From Sphingobacterium siyangense (GTDB lineage Bacteria > Bacteroidota > Bacteroidia > Sphingobacteriales > Sphingobacteriaceae), in assembly GCF_007830445.1 (NCBI RefSeq), contig NZ_VLKR01000008.1:124001-188000 (forward strand): DNA of 64,000 bases. Direction: 5' to 3'. The notes beneath the pieces were generated by a model. It had not been told where the DNA came from, ran no database searches, and saw only the letters and a list, made by a program, of their open reading frames with translations. A program made the position numbers and the translations under genes. This document shows positions 36,351 to 46,246 of this stretch, piece by piece (position 1 is the first letter of the stretch; each line of letters opens with the position of its first letter).

Positions 36351-36932
36351 TTATTGATTCAAAAGTAAGAAAACATATATATAAATCCATAAAAGATCGA
36401 GAAAATGCCAAAAAATACTGGCAAGATCCATGCGGAAAAGATTGCCGTCTTTAGGAAGTTTGTTAATTCCTATAATCGCGCCAATCAAAACGATCAACCC
36501 CGCAATAATATGCGCCAAGTGCATCCAGATAAAAACGTAAATAAAAGATTGCGATGCATTGTTATTCACAAAATAAACACCCCTATCGATCAATACATTC
36601 CAAGCATGAACTTGCAAGGCAAAAAATACAACTCCCAAAATAAAAGTTGCTATCAAAAACAACCGCTGTTTGGAAGACTCGCCATTTTTAGCCGCTTTAT
36701 GTGCTAAAAACATCGTTAGACTACTAACCACAATCACCAAGGTACTATATAAAAGTGCATTTGGCAATAGGGTCTTAATCCCTTTGTCCACGCCGCTCGC
36801 TGTATATACAATGAAACCACTGGATAACGCCGCAAACATCATGAACATACCCAACATACCCAACCATAGGTTGAACTTTTGGGCTTTTCTCTGTACTAAC
36901 TTCTCGTCAGTTTGTGCTTGTATATCTAACAT
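36351..36932 (-). CDS. Subunit III-like heme-copper oxidase protein (short form)
   Basis: The 193-residue protein has five predicted helices. The motifs FIWMHLAHIIAGLIVLIGAI and DLASIFWHFLDLLWIYIYVFLLL belong to the subunit III family. It is shorter than the neighbouring subunit III and has diverged; the pair is common in Bacteroidota caa3 operons. The start overlaps the ctaB stop by one base (TAATG), giving tight coupling. Confidence 0.87.
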   Translation of the reverse strand: MLDIQAQTDEKLVQRKAQKFNLWLGMLGMFMMFAALSSGFIVYTASGVDKGIKTLLPNALLYSTLVIVVSSLTMFLAHKAAKNGESSKQRLFLIATFILGVVFFALQVHAWNVLIDRGVYFVNNNASQSFIYVFIWMHLAHIIAGLIVLIGAIIGINKLPKDGNLFRMDLASIFWHFLDLLWIYIYVFLLLNQ

Positions 36933-37837
36933 TATTTCAACGGAATAAAGTTAAGCAATAATACGAGTTGTGTCACAGGTAAATAAATAAATGAGGTAAA
37001 CATCACTTTCTTCGCTGAAGGAATATCACAATTCTTAAACAGCAAATAACCGTAATAACCAAACATTATTCCACCGACCACGGATACAATCGTAAACCAA
37101 ATTCCACCAAAGCCAAAATGATAAGGTATAAAACCTGCAGGTATCATAAACAAACCTGAAATGAATACCATAAACGCAGATATCTTATCACGTTTTGTCG
37201 TCGGCAATAAGCGAAAGCCCGCTAATTTATAGTCATCATCCACAACCCAGGCAATTGCCCAGAAATGCGGAAACTGCCATAAAAACTGAATAGCAAACAA
37301 CACAAAGGGAATAATAATAATTGCCGCTTCGTTATGTCCACTATAGTAGGCTAAATCGTCTTGCGAAAAGGCTGCATAATATCCAATTAATGGCGGAAAT
37401 GCACCCGGAAACGCGCCGACAAACACTGCTATTGGTGATTTTCTTTTTAATGGTGTATAGATAAAGGCGTAAAGAAGGATACAGAAAACCGACAGCAGAC
37501 CAGCGACAAAATTTAAACGAACAAGCACCAAGGTTCCTAAGATGCCCATAAAGACACTCAATACCAAAGCCTGTCCTGTTGTCATGCGGCCTGATGGCAA
37601 CGGTCTGTCCTCCGTACGTTTCATCAGTTTATCCAAATCCTTTTCAATGATCTCATTAAAACCGTTGGCAGAACCTGTCACCAGAAAACCACCTATAGTC
37701 AACAATAACCAATTGAACCAGAATATATCACCCTGTTGTTTTGATCCTATCAGAAAAGCAATTGACGCGGAAAATACGACCGTCAATGTAAGTCTCAACT
37801 TAACAAGCTTTTTGAAATCTGAAATAAATTCTTTCAT
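36932..37837 (-). CDS. ctaB: Protoheme IX farnesyltransferase (heme O synthase)
   Basis: CtaB/CyoE adds a farnesyl group to heme B, making heme O. The protein of about 301 residues (ATG at 37837) has nine predicted helices. The prenyltransferase motifs are NGFNEIIEKDLDKLMKRTEDRPLPSGRM and WAIAWVVDDDYKLAGFRLLPTT, carrying the Asp-rich sites. It lies between ctaA and the subunit III genes, so cofactor synthesis is co-expressed with the oxidase. Confidence 0.95.
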   Translation of the reverse strand: MKEFISDFKKLVKLRLTLTVVFSASIAFLIGSKQQGDIFWFNWLLLTIGGFLVTGSANGFNEIIEKDLDKLMKRTEDRPLPSGRMTTGQALVLSVFMGILGTLVLVRLNFVAGLLSVFCILLYAFIYTPLKRKSPIAVFVGAFPGAFPPLIGYYAAFSQDDLAYYSGHNEAAIIIIPFVLFAIQFLWQFPHFWAIAWVVDDDYKLAGFRLLPTTKRDKISAFMVFISGLFMIPAGFIPYHFGFGGIWFTIVSVVGGIMFGYYGYLLFKNCDIPSAKKVMFTSFIYLPVTQLVLLLNFIPLK

Positions 37838-37910
37838 AACTAAAAGAGACCTCCTACTATCAGTGTAATTAAACACGTACTTTTAAACATAAACATCCCG
37901 AATTCCAAGA

Positions 37911-38954
37911 TTAGTGCCTTTGCTTGTTTAACAATAACAACAGGTAGAACTGTGCCCCAAATAAGAGCGTAGCTACCACCAAATGCGTTGTCTGTGCAAA
38001 TGCAGGTATTGCAAATCGAGCTAAGATAATTCCTGATAGCATTTGGATACCCACTAGAATCAATGCGATTAAAGCAAATTTATATTGCTTAGAACCCGTA
38101 TTAAAACTCGTGCGGACCAAAAAGAATAATACAATAACTAAAATCAAAGAACAATATGCCAACCAGCGATGTAACTCAAACTGTTGGCCAATAGTTGTTA
38201 TAAAATCAGTCCGGGCTATCGTTGAACCGGTTAATAAATCAACCTCCTCTCGAACTCCCGTTCCGACAATTACCTGTGTTAGCATCAATAAAATTGAAGC
38301 AATAGCAAGCCCTTTTAATATACCCAAAGAACGATTGACCAGTAAGGTCTTGTTTCGCAAAGTAACTGCTTTGAAATATGTATAAATACTAATACAAACA
38401 ATTACAATGGCTAAGAGCATATGTACCGTAATAATCCAGGGCATCAGATTTGTCGATACAACGATCGATCCCAGCCAAGCCTGAAGTACGACAACAAAAA
38501 GATTAATCACTGACCAAACAACGATCGAGCTTTTTGATTTTAAATAGGTGAAAGAATAAATAGCTGTAAATAACAAACAGAATCCGGAAACAACGCCTAC
38601 CAACCGATTGATATATTCCGTCCAAGTTTTCGCAACATTAAACTCTTCATGCTGCAAAATACTCTTATCGGTACGGAGCTTGTAAGCCATTTCCTTATCG
38701 CCGAAAAATTCTACAATTTTCGCGAAACGTTCGTTCTTCTTTGCTCTTCCTTCAATATAATGCTGTTCATATCCTTGAGGTAATTGGGAGATATCTGTTG
38801 GAGGAATAATACGGTTAAAACATCTTGGCCAATCTGGGCATCCCATTCCTGACCCTGTACTCCGAACAACTCCTCCAGCAATAATGACCAAAAACAACAC
38901 AATGATCGTTATAAAATTGGTCTTTATAAATCGCTTCTCAGCTGCTGGAAACAT
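37911..38954 (-). CDS. ctaA: Heme A synthase (COX15/CtaA)
   Basis: CtaA oxidises heme O to heme A. The protein of about 347 residues (start MFPAAEKRFIKTN, ATG 38954) has eight helices in two four-helix halves. GMGCPDWPRCF follows helix 1, and four conserved His lie in EEFNVAKTWTEYINRLVG, TVHMLLAIVIV, FELHRWLAYCSL and TTHLVVATLLF contexts. A palindrome lies just upstream, between ctaD and ctaA, so it may be expressed at a lower level than the subunit genes. Confidence 0.93.
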   Translation of the reverse strand: MFPAAEKRFIKTNFITIIVLFLVIIAGGVVRSTGSGMGCPDWPRCFNRIIPPTDISQLPQGYEQHYIEGRAKKNERFAKIVEFFGDKEMAYKLRTDKSILQHEEFNVAKTWTEYINRLVGVVSGFCLLFTAIYSFTYLKSKSSIVVWSVINLFVVVLQAWLGSIVVSTNLMPWIITVHMLLAIVIVCISIYTYFKAVTLRNKTLLVNRSLGILKGLAIASILLMLTQVIVGTGVREEVDLLTGSTIARTDFITTIGQQFELHRWLAYCSLILVIVLFFLVRTSFNTGSKQYKFALIALILVGIQMLSGIILARFAIPAFAQTTHLVVATLLFGAQFYLLLLLNKQRH

Positions 38955-38989
38955 AATACTACCCCTACCTCTTAAAATACAAACTTCCA

Positions 38990-39021
38990 TAAAATAGAGT
39001 AGGAATTCCTACTCTATTTTA
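38990..39021. terminator. Perfect palindrome between ctaD and ctaA, possible attenuator
   Basis: A 32-base perfect palindrome centred on GAATTC (16-base arms) lies inside an otherwise continuous operon. Minus-strand RNA gives a stem ending UUUUA. It could partly terminate transcription after ctaD or be a processing or stability hairpin. Confidence 0.6.
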
Positions 39022-39031
39022 TAAGATTTTA

Positions 39032-40903
39032 TTAGTCTTTTCTACCATTTTGAGCATTCCATTCTGCCTGGATACGCTCAGCTTCCTCGTCTCCTTCGAA
39101 ATCATGAGGCAAATTAGAGCTCATTGTTTCAGAGAAAGGAACACTTTGAGGAATAAAATCCTCACCATGACCTGGCTTACTGTAATCGTAAGGCCAACGG
39201 TGTACAGTTGGAATTTCTCCTGGCCAGTTACCATGGATATGCTCTACTGGAGTAGTCCATTCCAATGTGTTTGACTGCCAAGGGTTTTGTGGGGCTTTTT
39301 TACCGAAGAAAATCGATGTAAAGAAGTTCCACAAGAAAGCTACCTGACCTAAAGCAGCGATGATTGCAGCCCATGTTACCAATTTGTTGACAGAAACCCA
39401 TTTCGCCATGAAAGCAAACTCTGTAAATGCATAGTAACGGCGAGGCACACCATCGATACCCATAAAGTGCATTGGGAAGAATACCATGTAAGCACCAATG
39501 AAAGTCAACCAGAAGTGTAAATAACCCAATTTTGTGTTCATCATACGACCGAACATCTTAGGATACCAGTGGTAAACACCACAAAGCATACCGAAGATTG
39601 ACGCCGATCCCATTACCAAGTGGAAGTGGGCAACAACAAAATACGTATCGTGTAAGTTGATATCTAACGCTGCATTACCTAGGAACAATCCTGTCAAACC
39701 ACCAGAGATAAAGAACGATACCAAACCGATAGCAAACATCATCGCTGGAGTGAAACGGATATTACCTTTCCACAACGTTGCAAGATAGTTAAACGCTTTT
39801 ACAGCAGAAGGAACCGCGATAATCAATGTTGTAATCATAAATACACCACCCAAGAACGGGTTCATACCTGTTACAAACATGTGGTGACCCCATACGATAA
39901 ACGATAATACGGTGATACCGATCAATGAATAAACCATTGCATGGTAACCAAAGATTGGTTTACGTGAGTTGGTCGCAATAACCTCAGAAGTTAAACCTAA
40001 AGCAGGCATAACAACGATATATACCTCAGGGTGACCTAAGAACCAGAACAAGTGTTGGAACAAAATTGGTGAACCACCTTCGTTCGGTAAAATTTGTCCT
40101 TGAACAACAAGATCCGACAAATAGAATGACGTACCAGCAGCACGGTCAAAAATCAGAAGAACAACCGCCGAAACCAATACTGGGAATGACAACATACCCA
40201 CGATAGCAGTTAAGAAGAACGCCCAGATTGTCAAAGGCATTTTCCATAAGTCCATTCCTTTTGTACGCATGTTCAAAATTGTACTTACATAGTTAATACC
40301 ACCGATCAACTGTGAAGCTACAAATAGAACCATACTCACCAACCACAAAGTCATACCAGTTGCAGATCCTGCGATTGCAGTAGGAACAGCCGATAGTGGG
40401 GGATAGATTGTCCAACCAGCAGAAGCAGGTCCACTTTCTACGAAGAACGATGCAACCATAATCACTGATGCTACAAAGAACAACCAGTAAGATAACATGT
40501 TCATAAAAGGAGATGCCATATCGCGTGCTCCGATTTGATATGGAATCAATAAGTTACTAAAAGTACCTGATAGACCAGCCGTTAACACGAAGAATACCAT
40601 AACGGTACCGTGAATGGTTACCAAGGAAAGGAAAAACTCCGGTTTTATACGACCGCCTTCAGCCCATTTACCCAAGAATACTTCTAATATAGGGAACTCT
40701 TTATCCGGCCATGCTAATTGGATACGGAATAATACTGATAAAAGCATCGCAAAAACTGCCATGATGATACCAGTGATCAAGAATTGCTTAGCAATCATCT
40801 TGTGGTCACCCGAGAAGATATACTTTCTGATGAACGACTCCTCGTGATGATGGCCGTGCGAATCGTGATGTTCAGCGCTATGCGATATTACTGTACTTGA
40901 CAT
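39032..40903 (-). CDS. ctaD: Cytochrome c oxidase subunit I
   Basis: The subunit of about 623 residues (ATG 40903; a TTG 18 nt upstream is less likely) is the catalytic heme-copper subunit, with twelve core helices. Motifs are FWFLGHPEVYIVVMP (CuB His, cross-linked Tyr, and the D-channel Glu of A-type enzymes) and HDTYFVVAHFHLVMG (heme ligands). A His-rich N-terminus (HSAEHHDSHGHHHEE) precedes helix 1. It accepts electrons from ActABCDEF through cytochrome c domains and pumps protons. Confidence 0.97.
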   Translation of the reverse strand: MSSTVISHSAEHHDSHGHHHEESFIRKYIFSGDHKMIAKQFLITGIIMAVFAMLLSVLFRIQLAWPDKEFPILEVFLGKWAEGGRIKPEFFLSLVTIHGTVMVFFVLTAGLSGTFSNLLIPYQIGARDMASPFMNMLSYWLFFVASVIMVASFFVESGPASAGWTIYPPLSAVPTAIAGSATGMTLWLVSMVLFVASQLIGGINYVSTILNMRTKGMDLWKMPLTIWAFFLTAIVGMLSFPVLVSAVVLLIFDRAAGTSFYLSDLVVQGQILPNEGGSPILFQHLFWFLGHPEVYIVVMPALGLTSEVIATNSRKPIFGYHAMVYSLIGITVLSFIVWGHHMFVTGMNPFLGGVFMITTLIIAVPSAVKAFNYLATLWKGNIRFTPAMMFAIGLVSFFISGGLTGLFLGNAALDINLHDTYFVVAHFHLVMGSASIFGMLCGVYHWYPKMFGRMMNTKLGYLHFWLTFIGAYMVFFPMHFMGIDGVPRRYYAFTEFAFMAKWVSVNKLVTWAAIIAALGQVAFLWNFFTSIFFGKKAPQNPWQSNTLEWTTPVEHIHGNWPGEIPTVHRWPYDYSKPGHGEDFIPQSVPFSETMSSNLPHDFEGDEEAERIQAEWNAQNGRKD

Positions 40904-40931
40904 ATTCGATTTTATATTCAAAAATTCTTAA

Positions 40932-42269
40932 TTAGTTCAAAGATGCTGTAACTTGTACGCTATCCTTTTTCACGTTAGCTGTTTTACCGCTGAACTCTTT
41001 TTGCAAATCCTCAGTAAAATATTTGTTTTGTTTAGCTAACCACTCTTTATATTTCTCTTCAGTTACGACAACCACTTTCTTTTGCATGTTGTAGTGACCA
41101 GATCCACAGATCTTGTTACACAACATCACGAAGTCATAGTTATAATCACCCAAACGATCACGCATCTCTTCTGTTGTAACAGTAGGTGTGAACTGGAAGT
41201 AATTGGTCATTCCCGGTACCGCATTGATCTGAACACGGAAATCAGGAATATAGAAAGAGTGAATAATATCTTTTGAAACGATATGGAAACGAACTGGTTT
41301 ATTTACAGGCAACCAAATTTCAGATCCTTGAATATCATCCCAAGAATTTTTATCATTAAAGTCAATACCGTACGGGTTGGTTGGTGTCGTCATTTTATAA
41401 TTACGTTTACCAATAATCCCATCTGAACCAGCATAACGGACATTCCATTGGAATTGCTCGCCTAATACCTCAACTTGTAATGCTGACTTTTGTAGATCCT
41501 CAGGAATATTTGTGATTGATCTCCATGTAAAGAAACCGAACAATACCAAAACTGTCAAAACAACAGCGGGAACAATTGTCCACAATTTCTCAATTGCATT
41601 GTTATGAGGATAATAATAAGCCTGACGTTTTGCACGCATGCGATACAAAAATGTAAAAGTCATCAACAAGATGTGTGTGATAACCAATACAAATGTTGTA
41701 ATTGCAGTCGTAATGATAAACATTGTATCAATACGCTCACCGTGCTCAGTTACTGCAGATCTCCAATAAGCGGCTCCCCAGTGTACATATGACCAATATA
41801 CACCGTAAAGGAATACAACCAAGAAAATGAATAACAATGCCGATTGAAACGTGTTATTCGCAAACGGATTGTATTTACCGTTCATCTTTCTTGTCAATTC
41901 ATAGATCGAAAGTACTTTACCGATAACGGCAACAACTGTACATATAACCAAGAATAACAAGACATAATATGTGAAGTTTTTATAAACCTGAGGGTCTATT
42001 TGCTTCACTTCTTCAACAGCAGGAGCAGCAGCACTAGCTTCTGTAGAAGAACTAGCAGATGCAACAGCAGCAGTACCTGCTGCCGCTGTTGTATCTTTTG
42101 CAACCGAATCCGTTGCTGCAGGGGCAGCCACTGCTGTAGTCGCCGCTTTAGCAGAATCAGATGCTACTGTATCTTGTTGACTTGCTAGGATAGGAGTCGC
42201 AAAAAGCAATCCTAGTGCAAGCACAAAACCCGAGATGGATTTGAATCTATTATTTAATTTAAAGCTCAT
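40932..42269 (-). CDS. ctaC: Cytochrome c oxidase subunit II with extra N-terminal helices
   Basis: The protein of about 445 residues (ATG 42269) starts with a signal peptide (to about 30), then an Ala/Ser/Thr-rich linker of about 55 residues. Four helices follow (about 97-124, 139-165, 184-212, 228-250) instead of the canonical two. The C-terminal cupredoxin domain keeps the CuA ligands: His in DIIHSFYIPDFR and Cys/Cys/His/Met in CNKICGSGHYNM. No cytochrome c domain is fused. It receives electrons from the ActA or ActE hemes. Confidence 0.95.
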   Translation of the reverse strand: MSFKLNNRFKSISGFVLALGLLFATPILASQQDTVASDSAKAATTAVAAPAATDSVAKDTTAAAGTAAVASASSSTEASAAAPAVEEVKQIDPQVYKNFTYYVLLFLVICTVVAVIGKVLSIYELTRKMNGKYNPFANNTFQSALLFIFLVVFLYGVYWSYVHWGAAYWRSAVTEHGERIDTMFIITTAITTFVLVITHILLMTFTFLYRMRAKRQAYYYPHNNAIEKLWTIVPAVVLTVLVLFGFFTWRSITNIPEDLQKSALQVEVLGEQFQWNVRYAGSDGIIGKRNYKMTTPTNPYGIDFNDKNSWDDIQGSEIWLPVNKPVRFHIVSKDIIHSFYIPDFRVQINAVPGMTNYFQFTPTVTTEEMRDRLGDYNYDFVMLCNKICGSGHYNMQKKVVVVTEEKYKEWLAKQNKYFTEDLQKEFSGKTANVKKDSVQVTASLN

Positions 42270-42312
42270 TTCTTTTATAACGTTTTTACGTAACCTTCCT
42301 TTAAAAGTGAAA

Positions 42313-43548
42313 CTATATCTGATGATGCAAACTCTCATCCAAGAAAGGATGATTTTTAGGCACCAATGCTTGTTTACTCAATTTACTCATCACTAAGAAG
42401 ATGAACAAACCTAAGAAACCAAGTGCAGTTCCGATTTCAATGATACCAAATCCTCTATGTTCAGCAACAGTACCAGGCATGATCATGATATAATAATCTA
42501 GCCAGTGACCAGCCAATAATAGAATCGCTACGAACAACATCACGTTTTGTTTCCGTTTCGCATCGCGATCCACTAATAGTAACAATGGTGCCACAAAGTT
42601 AATGATAATACTCAACCAAAACCAAGGTTTGTATTCAGGTTCCCAACGTTTGTAGAAATAAACTGTTTCCTCTGGGATGTTTGAATACCAAATCAACATG
42701 AATTGTGCAAACCAAACATAAGTCCAGAAGATAGAGAAACCGAACATCAATTTACCCAAATCGTGTAAATGATTTTCGTTTACCCAGTTCATATAACCAG
42801 CTTTCTTCAATACAACAACGATGATCGTGATACATGAAATACCACTTACCCACATTGCTGCAAAGTTATACCAACCGAACATTGTCGAAAACCAGTGTGC
42901 CTCTAAAGACATTACTGTATCGAAAGACCAGATAGGTGTAGTAAAACCGAAGATAACTAAGAAGATTGCCGACAATTTGAATGACTTTTTATAAGAAGTC
43001 AATCCACCTTCTAAATCTTCTTTATAAGAAAGTTTCGCAAAAATAACGGCAAAAATGCTATATGTACCCATAAACACGACCTGACGGATCAAGAAGAATG
43101 GAACATTTAAATAAGCAGATTTACCTGCGATAATAGGGTCAAAATTTGTACTATGCGGATCAGTGATACCATCTGCATTCCAGTGGTGATATAAGTTATG
43201 TGTGGTTAAACCTAAACCTACAATAACTAATAAAACTAATGATGCAATTGGTAAAACACTCGCCATAGCCTGAGGTATACGTACCAAACCTGCAGACCAT
43301 GCAGATTGTGTTACATATTGCAAGGCAACAAAGAATGTTCCAGCTGCGCATACACATGTAAAGTAATAACCCATCAATAACAAGTTGGCATAAGTACGCT
43401 CTACAGTAACGTGATCGCCCGAAAGCAACCCGAAAGCTACAGCAGCTACGCCTAGTACAACAGCGATAATACTGTACAATTTAGCCTTGCCAGCAAACTC
43501 GTATCGCTCGTTGAAATTATAATCGTGATGATGACTGTGAGTTCCCAT
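42313..43548 (-). CDS. actF: Alternative complex III subunit ActF
   Basis: The 411-residue protein has ten predicted helices and a His-rich start (GTHSHHHDYNFNE). ActF forms a membrane subunit of the quinol:cytochrome c/oxidase oxidoreductase and resembles a shortened ActC. HWFSTMFGWYNFAAMWVSGIS and WFAQFMLIWYSNIPEET are characteristic. It lies between the ActE and ctaC genes in the conserved order, with 43 nt to ctaC. Confidence 0.9.
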   Translation of the reverse strand: MGTHSHHHDYNFNERYEFAGKAKLYSIIAVVLGVAAVAFGLLSGDHVTVERTYANLLLMGYYFTCVCAAGTFFVALQYVTQSAWSAGLVRIPQAMASVLPIASLVLLVIVGLGLTTHNLYHHWNADGITDPHSTNFDPIIAGKSAYLNVPFFLIRQVVFMGTYSIFAVIFAKLSYKEDLEGGLTSYKKSFKLSAIFLVIFGFTTPIWSFDTVMSLEAHWFSTMFGWYNFAAMWVSGISCITIIVVVLKKAGYMNWVNENHLHDLGKLMFGFSIFWTYVWFAQFMLIWYSNIPEETVYFYKRWEPEYKPWFWLSIIINFVAPLLLLVDRDAKRKQNVMLFVAILLLAGHWLDYYIMIMPGTVAEHRGFGIIEIGTALGFLGLFIFLVMSKLSKQALVPKNHPFLDESLHHQI

Positions 43549-43567
43549 TTATATATCTGATGTTAGA

Positions 43568-44197
43568 TTATTTCTTTTGTAATTCGTGAACATACATAAC
43601 AACTTTCCATCTCTCCTCTGGAGACAATTGAGATGCATGTGATCCCATGGAGTTGTGTCCGTAATAAATTGTATGGTAAATTTTACCATCAGTCAAGTCA
43701 GCCATCAAACCACCCCGTGAAGAGCTCGCTGCATCTGTTCTTTGATAAGATGGTGGCGGAGGAAAGTTCTCTAATTGACGAGTACCTCTTGAATCAGTCA
43801 CGCTACGGTCTTTCGTGATAGGACCATCACCTTTACCTTCTACTCCATGACATATCGAGCAGTAAGTGGTGAACAAAGCTTTACCTTTTTCAAGATTTTC
43901 GGCATTTACGACCAAAGGACTTTTTACTTCTCTTCCTGCACGTTCATAATCCTCTAATGTATTGGCGTATTCAAAACGAGTGAAACCAATTGGATCTGTA
44001 CCTTTAGGAGGTGTTTGTGCTGTTTTTCCATCAGCAAAATTCGCATTAGGTTGATCCGGATTGAAAGCAAGCGGATCGTACATGTTACGAGAAAACTCTA
44101 AACCTGTACTACGAGTTGTTTTGTCACCACAAGAAGAAACAAGTGCTGTCAATGCCACAGCTGCGCATAGCGTTCCAAGTAAATTCTTCTTATTCAT
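43568..44197 (-). CDS. actE: Alternative complex III subunit ActE (cytochrome c)
   Basis: The protein of about 209 residues is a monoheme lipoprotein. The signal ends TALVSSC, the heme motif is CSICH with upstream GKALFTTY, and the axial Met is probably in GHNSMGSH. It carries electrons from ActA to the oxidase. The ATG at 44197 overlaps the actD stop by 8 nt; longer in-frame starts exist up to 44233. GGDHT-like acidic residues follow the acylated Cys, as in exported Bacteroidota lipoproteins. Confidence 0.9.
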   Translation of the reverse strand: MNKKNLLGTLCAAVALTALVSSCGDKTTRSTGLEFSRNMYDPLAFNPDQPNANFADGKTAQTPPKGTDPIGFTRFEYANTLEDYERAGREVKSPLVVNAENLEKGKALFTTYCSICHGVEGKGDGPITKDRSVTDSRGTRQLENFPPPPSYQRTDAASSSRGGLMADLTDGKIYHTIYYGHNSMGSHASQLSPEERWKVVMYVHELQKK

Positions 44198-44726
44198 AGC
44201 TAACATATTTTCTATCATTGTACTTAACTTCAACAGCTCCAGCTTCTTTCAATAAGCTATCGATCAAAGCGTGATCTGTATTTTCTTTGGCATCTACTGC
44301 AAGGATGAAACGATCATCTGTTGCTCTCAAGTCCATTACACGAGGTGCACGTCCCGGAAATAAGTGGTTACGGAAGAAAAACGTGGCAACCATACCCAAT
44401 GCACACAATAAGATCGTAACCTCAAATGTAACTGGAACAAAGTTTGGCATACCAAAAGATGGTTTACCACCGATATTCATCGGCCAATCATAAGCCATTG
44501 TATAATACAACAAACTAAAACCTAATGTCGTTCCTAATGCTCCAAAGCAAAATGCTGCGATAGGCAAGCGAGAAGGTTTCACACCCAGCTTTGCTTCGAT
44601 GCCGTGAATAGGCATCGGAGTAAAGCAGTCGTAAATACTTATATTGTTTGCTTGCAATTTGTCGATCCCATGCATCATTTCATCGGGATCCGCAAAACTA
44701 CCTAATATATATTTTGTATTGCTCAT
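44190..44726 (-). CDS. actD: Alternative complex III subunit ActD (DUF3341)
   Basis: The 178-residue protein has the two-helix DUF3341 form. A cytoplasmic N-terminal part (YILGSFADPDEMMHGIDKL, DCFTPMPIHGIEAKLG) is followed by helices at about 58-80 and 98-120, then a C-terminal ferredoxin-like tail (RFILAVDAKENTDHALIDSLLKEAGA). ActD is a peripheral structural subunit. Its stop overlaps actE, and actC ends 6 nt before it. Confidence 0.9.
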   Translation of the reverse strand: MSNTKYILGSFADPDEMMHGIDKLQANNISIYDCFTPMPIHGIEAKLGVKPSRLPIAAFCFGALGTTLGFSLLYYTMAYDWPMNIGGKPSFGMPNFVPVTFEVTILLCALGMVATFFFRNHLFPGRAPRVMDLRATDDRFILAVDAKENTDHALIDSLLKEAGAVEVKYNDRKYVSYE

Positions 44727-44732
44727 TGCTGA

Positions 44733-46217
44733 TTATTTTCTAACTGATAATTCTTTAATCTCTTCTTCTGTCACTGAATCATATTTCTCTAATGACTCTT
44801 GGAAGTACTTCACTTGTTCCTCAGGGAATGCGCCTTCTTGAGCCAATTTAGTTTTATGTTGTAATGAAGATGATTTCAACAACAATTTCACTTCGGCGAT
44901 AGCGATACCTGGTAAGAAACGTAAGAACAACAAGAATAATGTAAAGAATAATCCGATTGAACCTACAAAGATACCTACGTCTGTCCAAGTTGGGTAGAAC
45001 ATTGCCCAAGATGAAGGCAAGTAATCACGGTGCAATGAAGTCACGATAATTACAAAACGCTCAAACCACATACCGATGTTTACCACAATCGATAAGATCC
45101 ATGAGATAGGAATACTTGTACGGATTTTTTTGAACCAGAATAACTGTGGAGAAATTACGTTACAAGTCATCATTGACCAGTAAGCCCACGCGTATGGACC
45201 CAACATACGGTTCTCGAAAGCATACATTTCGTATTCTGAACGAGAGTACATTGCGATAAACAACTCAGTTAAATAAGCCACCCCCACAATAGAACCAGTT
45301 GTCATGATGATGATATTCATCGATTCAATGTGGAACATCGTGATATAGTTCTCAAAGTTCATTACTTTACGTAAGATCAACAATAAAGTCTGTACCATCG
45401 CGAAACCAGAGAAGATCGCACCCGCCACGAAATATGGAGGGAAGATCGTTGTATGCCATCCAGGGATAACCGAAGTTGCAAAGTCCATGGATACGATCGT
45501 GTGTACAGAAAGTACCAGCGGAGTAGAAATACCTGCCAAGATCAATGACACGATTTCAAAACGTTGCCAAGTCTTCACTGAACCATTCCATCCGAATGAT
45601 AATACAGAATAGATTTTTTGTTTTAATCCAGTAGCACGGTCACGAATTGTCGCGATATCCGGCAACAAACCACAGTACCAGAATACCAAGGATACTGTAA
45701 AGTAAGTCGAGATCGCAAACGCATCCCATACCAAAGGAGAGTTGAAGTTTACCCAAAGTGATCCAAATTGATTTGGAAGTGGGAAAATCCAATAAGCCAA
45801 CCAAGGACGACCCATGTGAGCTACAACGTATGTAGCCGCACAGATTACCGCAAAGATCGTCATCGCCTCTGCAGAACGGTTGATTGAATTACGCCAGTTC
45901 TGGCGGAAGATTAATAATACAGCTGAAATCAACGTACCCGCGTGACCGATACCTACCCACCATACGAAGTCGGTGATATCCCAAGCCCAGCCTACAGTTT
46001 TATTCAGACCCCAAGCGCCGATACCTGTCCAAAAGGTATAACTAACGCTAACTACCCATAATAAAGCACCTAATACAGCAACGGTAAAACCAATCCACCA
46101 TGCTTTATTCGGTTTATTTTCAACCGGTAGTAAGATATCATCCGTAATTTTTGCATACGTAATGTCCTTACCGGTCATTAATGGTTCTCTTAATATTGAT
46201 TCGTTATGCGATGACAT
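44733..46217 (-). CDS. actC: Alternative complex III subunit ActC (NrfD-like)
   Basis: The 494-residue membrane protein has ten predicted helices of the NrfD/PsrC family, which binds menaquinol. Recognisable segments are VWWVGIGHAGTLISAVLLIF, HMGRPWLAYWIFPLPNQ and FAISTYFTVSLVFWYCGLLPD. It docks with the Fe-S subunit ActB. It occupies the expected place in the operon and is complete. Confidence 0.95.
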   Translation of the reverse strand: MSSHNESILREPLMTGKDITYAKITDDILLPVENKPNKAWWIGFTVAVLGALLWVVSVSYTFWTGIGAWGLNKTVGWAWDITDFVWWVGIGHAGTLISAVLLIFRQNWRNSINRSAEAMTIFAVICAATYVVAHMGRPWLAYWIFPLPNQFGSLWVNFNSPLVWDAFAISTYFTVSLVFWYCGLLPDIATIRDRATGLKQKIYSVLSFGWNGSVKTWQRFEIVSLILAGISTPLVLSVHTIVSMDFATSVIPGWHTTIFPPYFVAGAIFSGFAMVQTLLLILRKVMNFENYITMFHIESMNIIIMTTGSIVGVAYLTELFIAMYSRSEYEMYAFENRMLGPYAWAYWSMMTCNVISPQLFWFKKIRTSIPISWILSIVVNIGMWFERFVIIVTSLHRDYLPSSWAMFYPTWTDVGIFVGSIGLFFTLFLLFLRFLPGIAIAEVKLLLKSSSLQHKTKLAQEGAFPEEQVKYFQESLEKYDSVTEEEIKELSVRK

Positions 46218-46246
46218 AGTATTTTTATTTCAAATATTGTACAAGA

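Noticed and set aside
42270..42338. Longer N-terminus of cytochrome oxidase subunit II
   Set aside because: It would overlap actF and place charged residues ahead of the signal peptide; the ATG at 42269 gives a normal signal.
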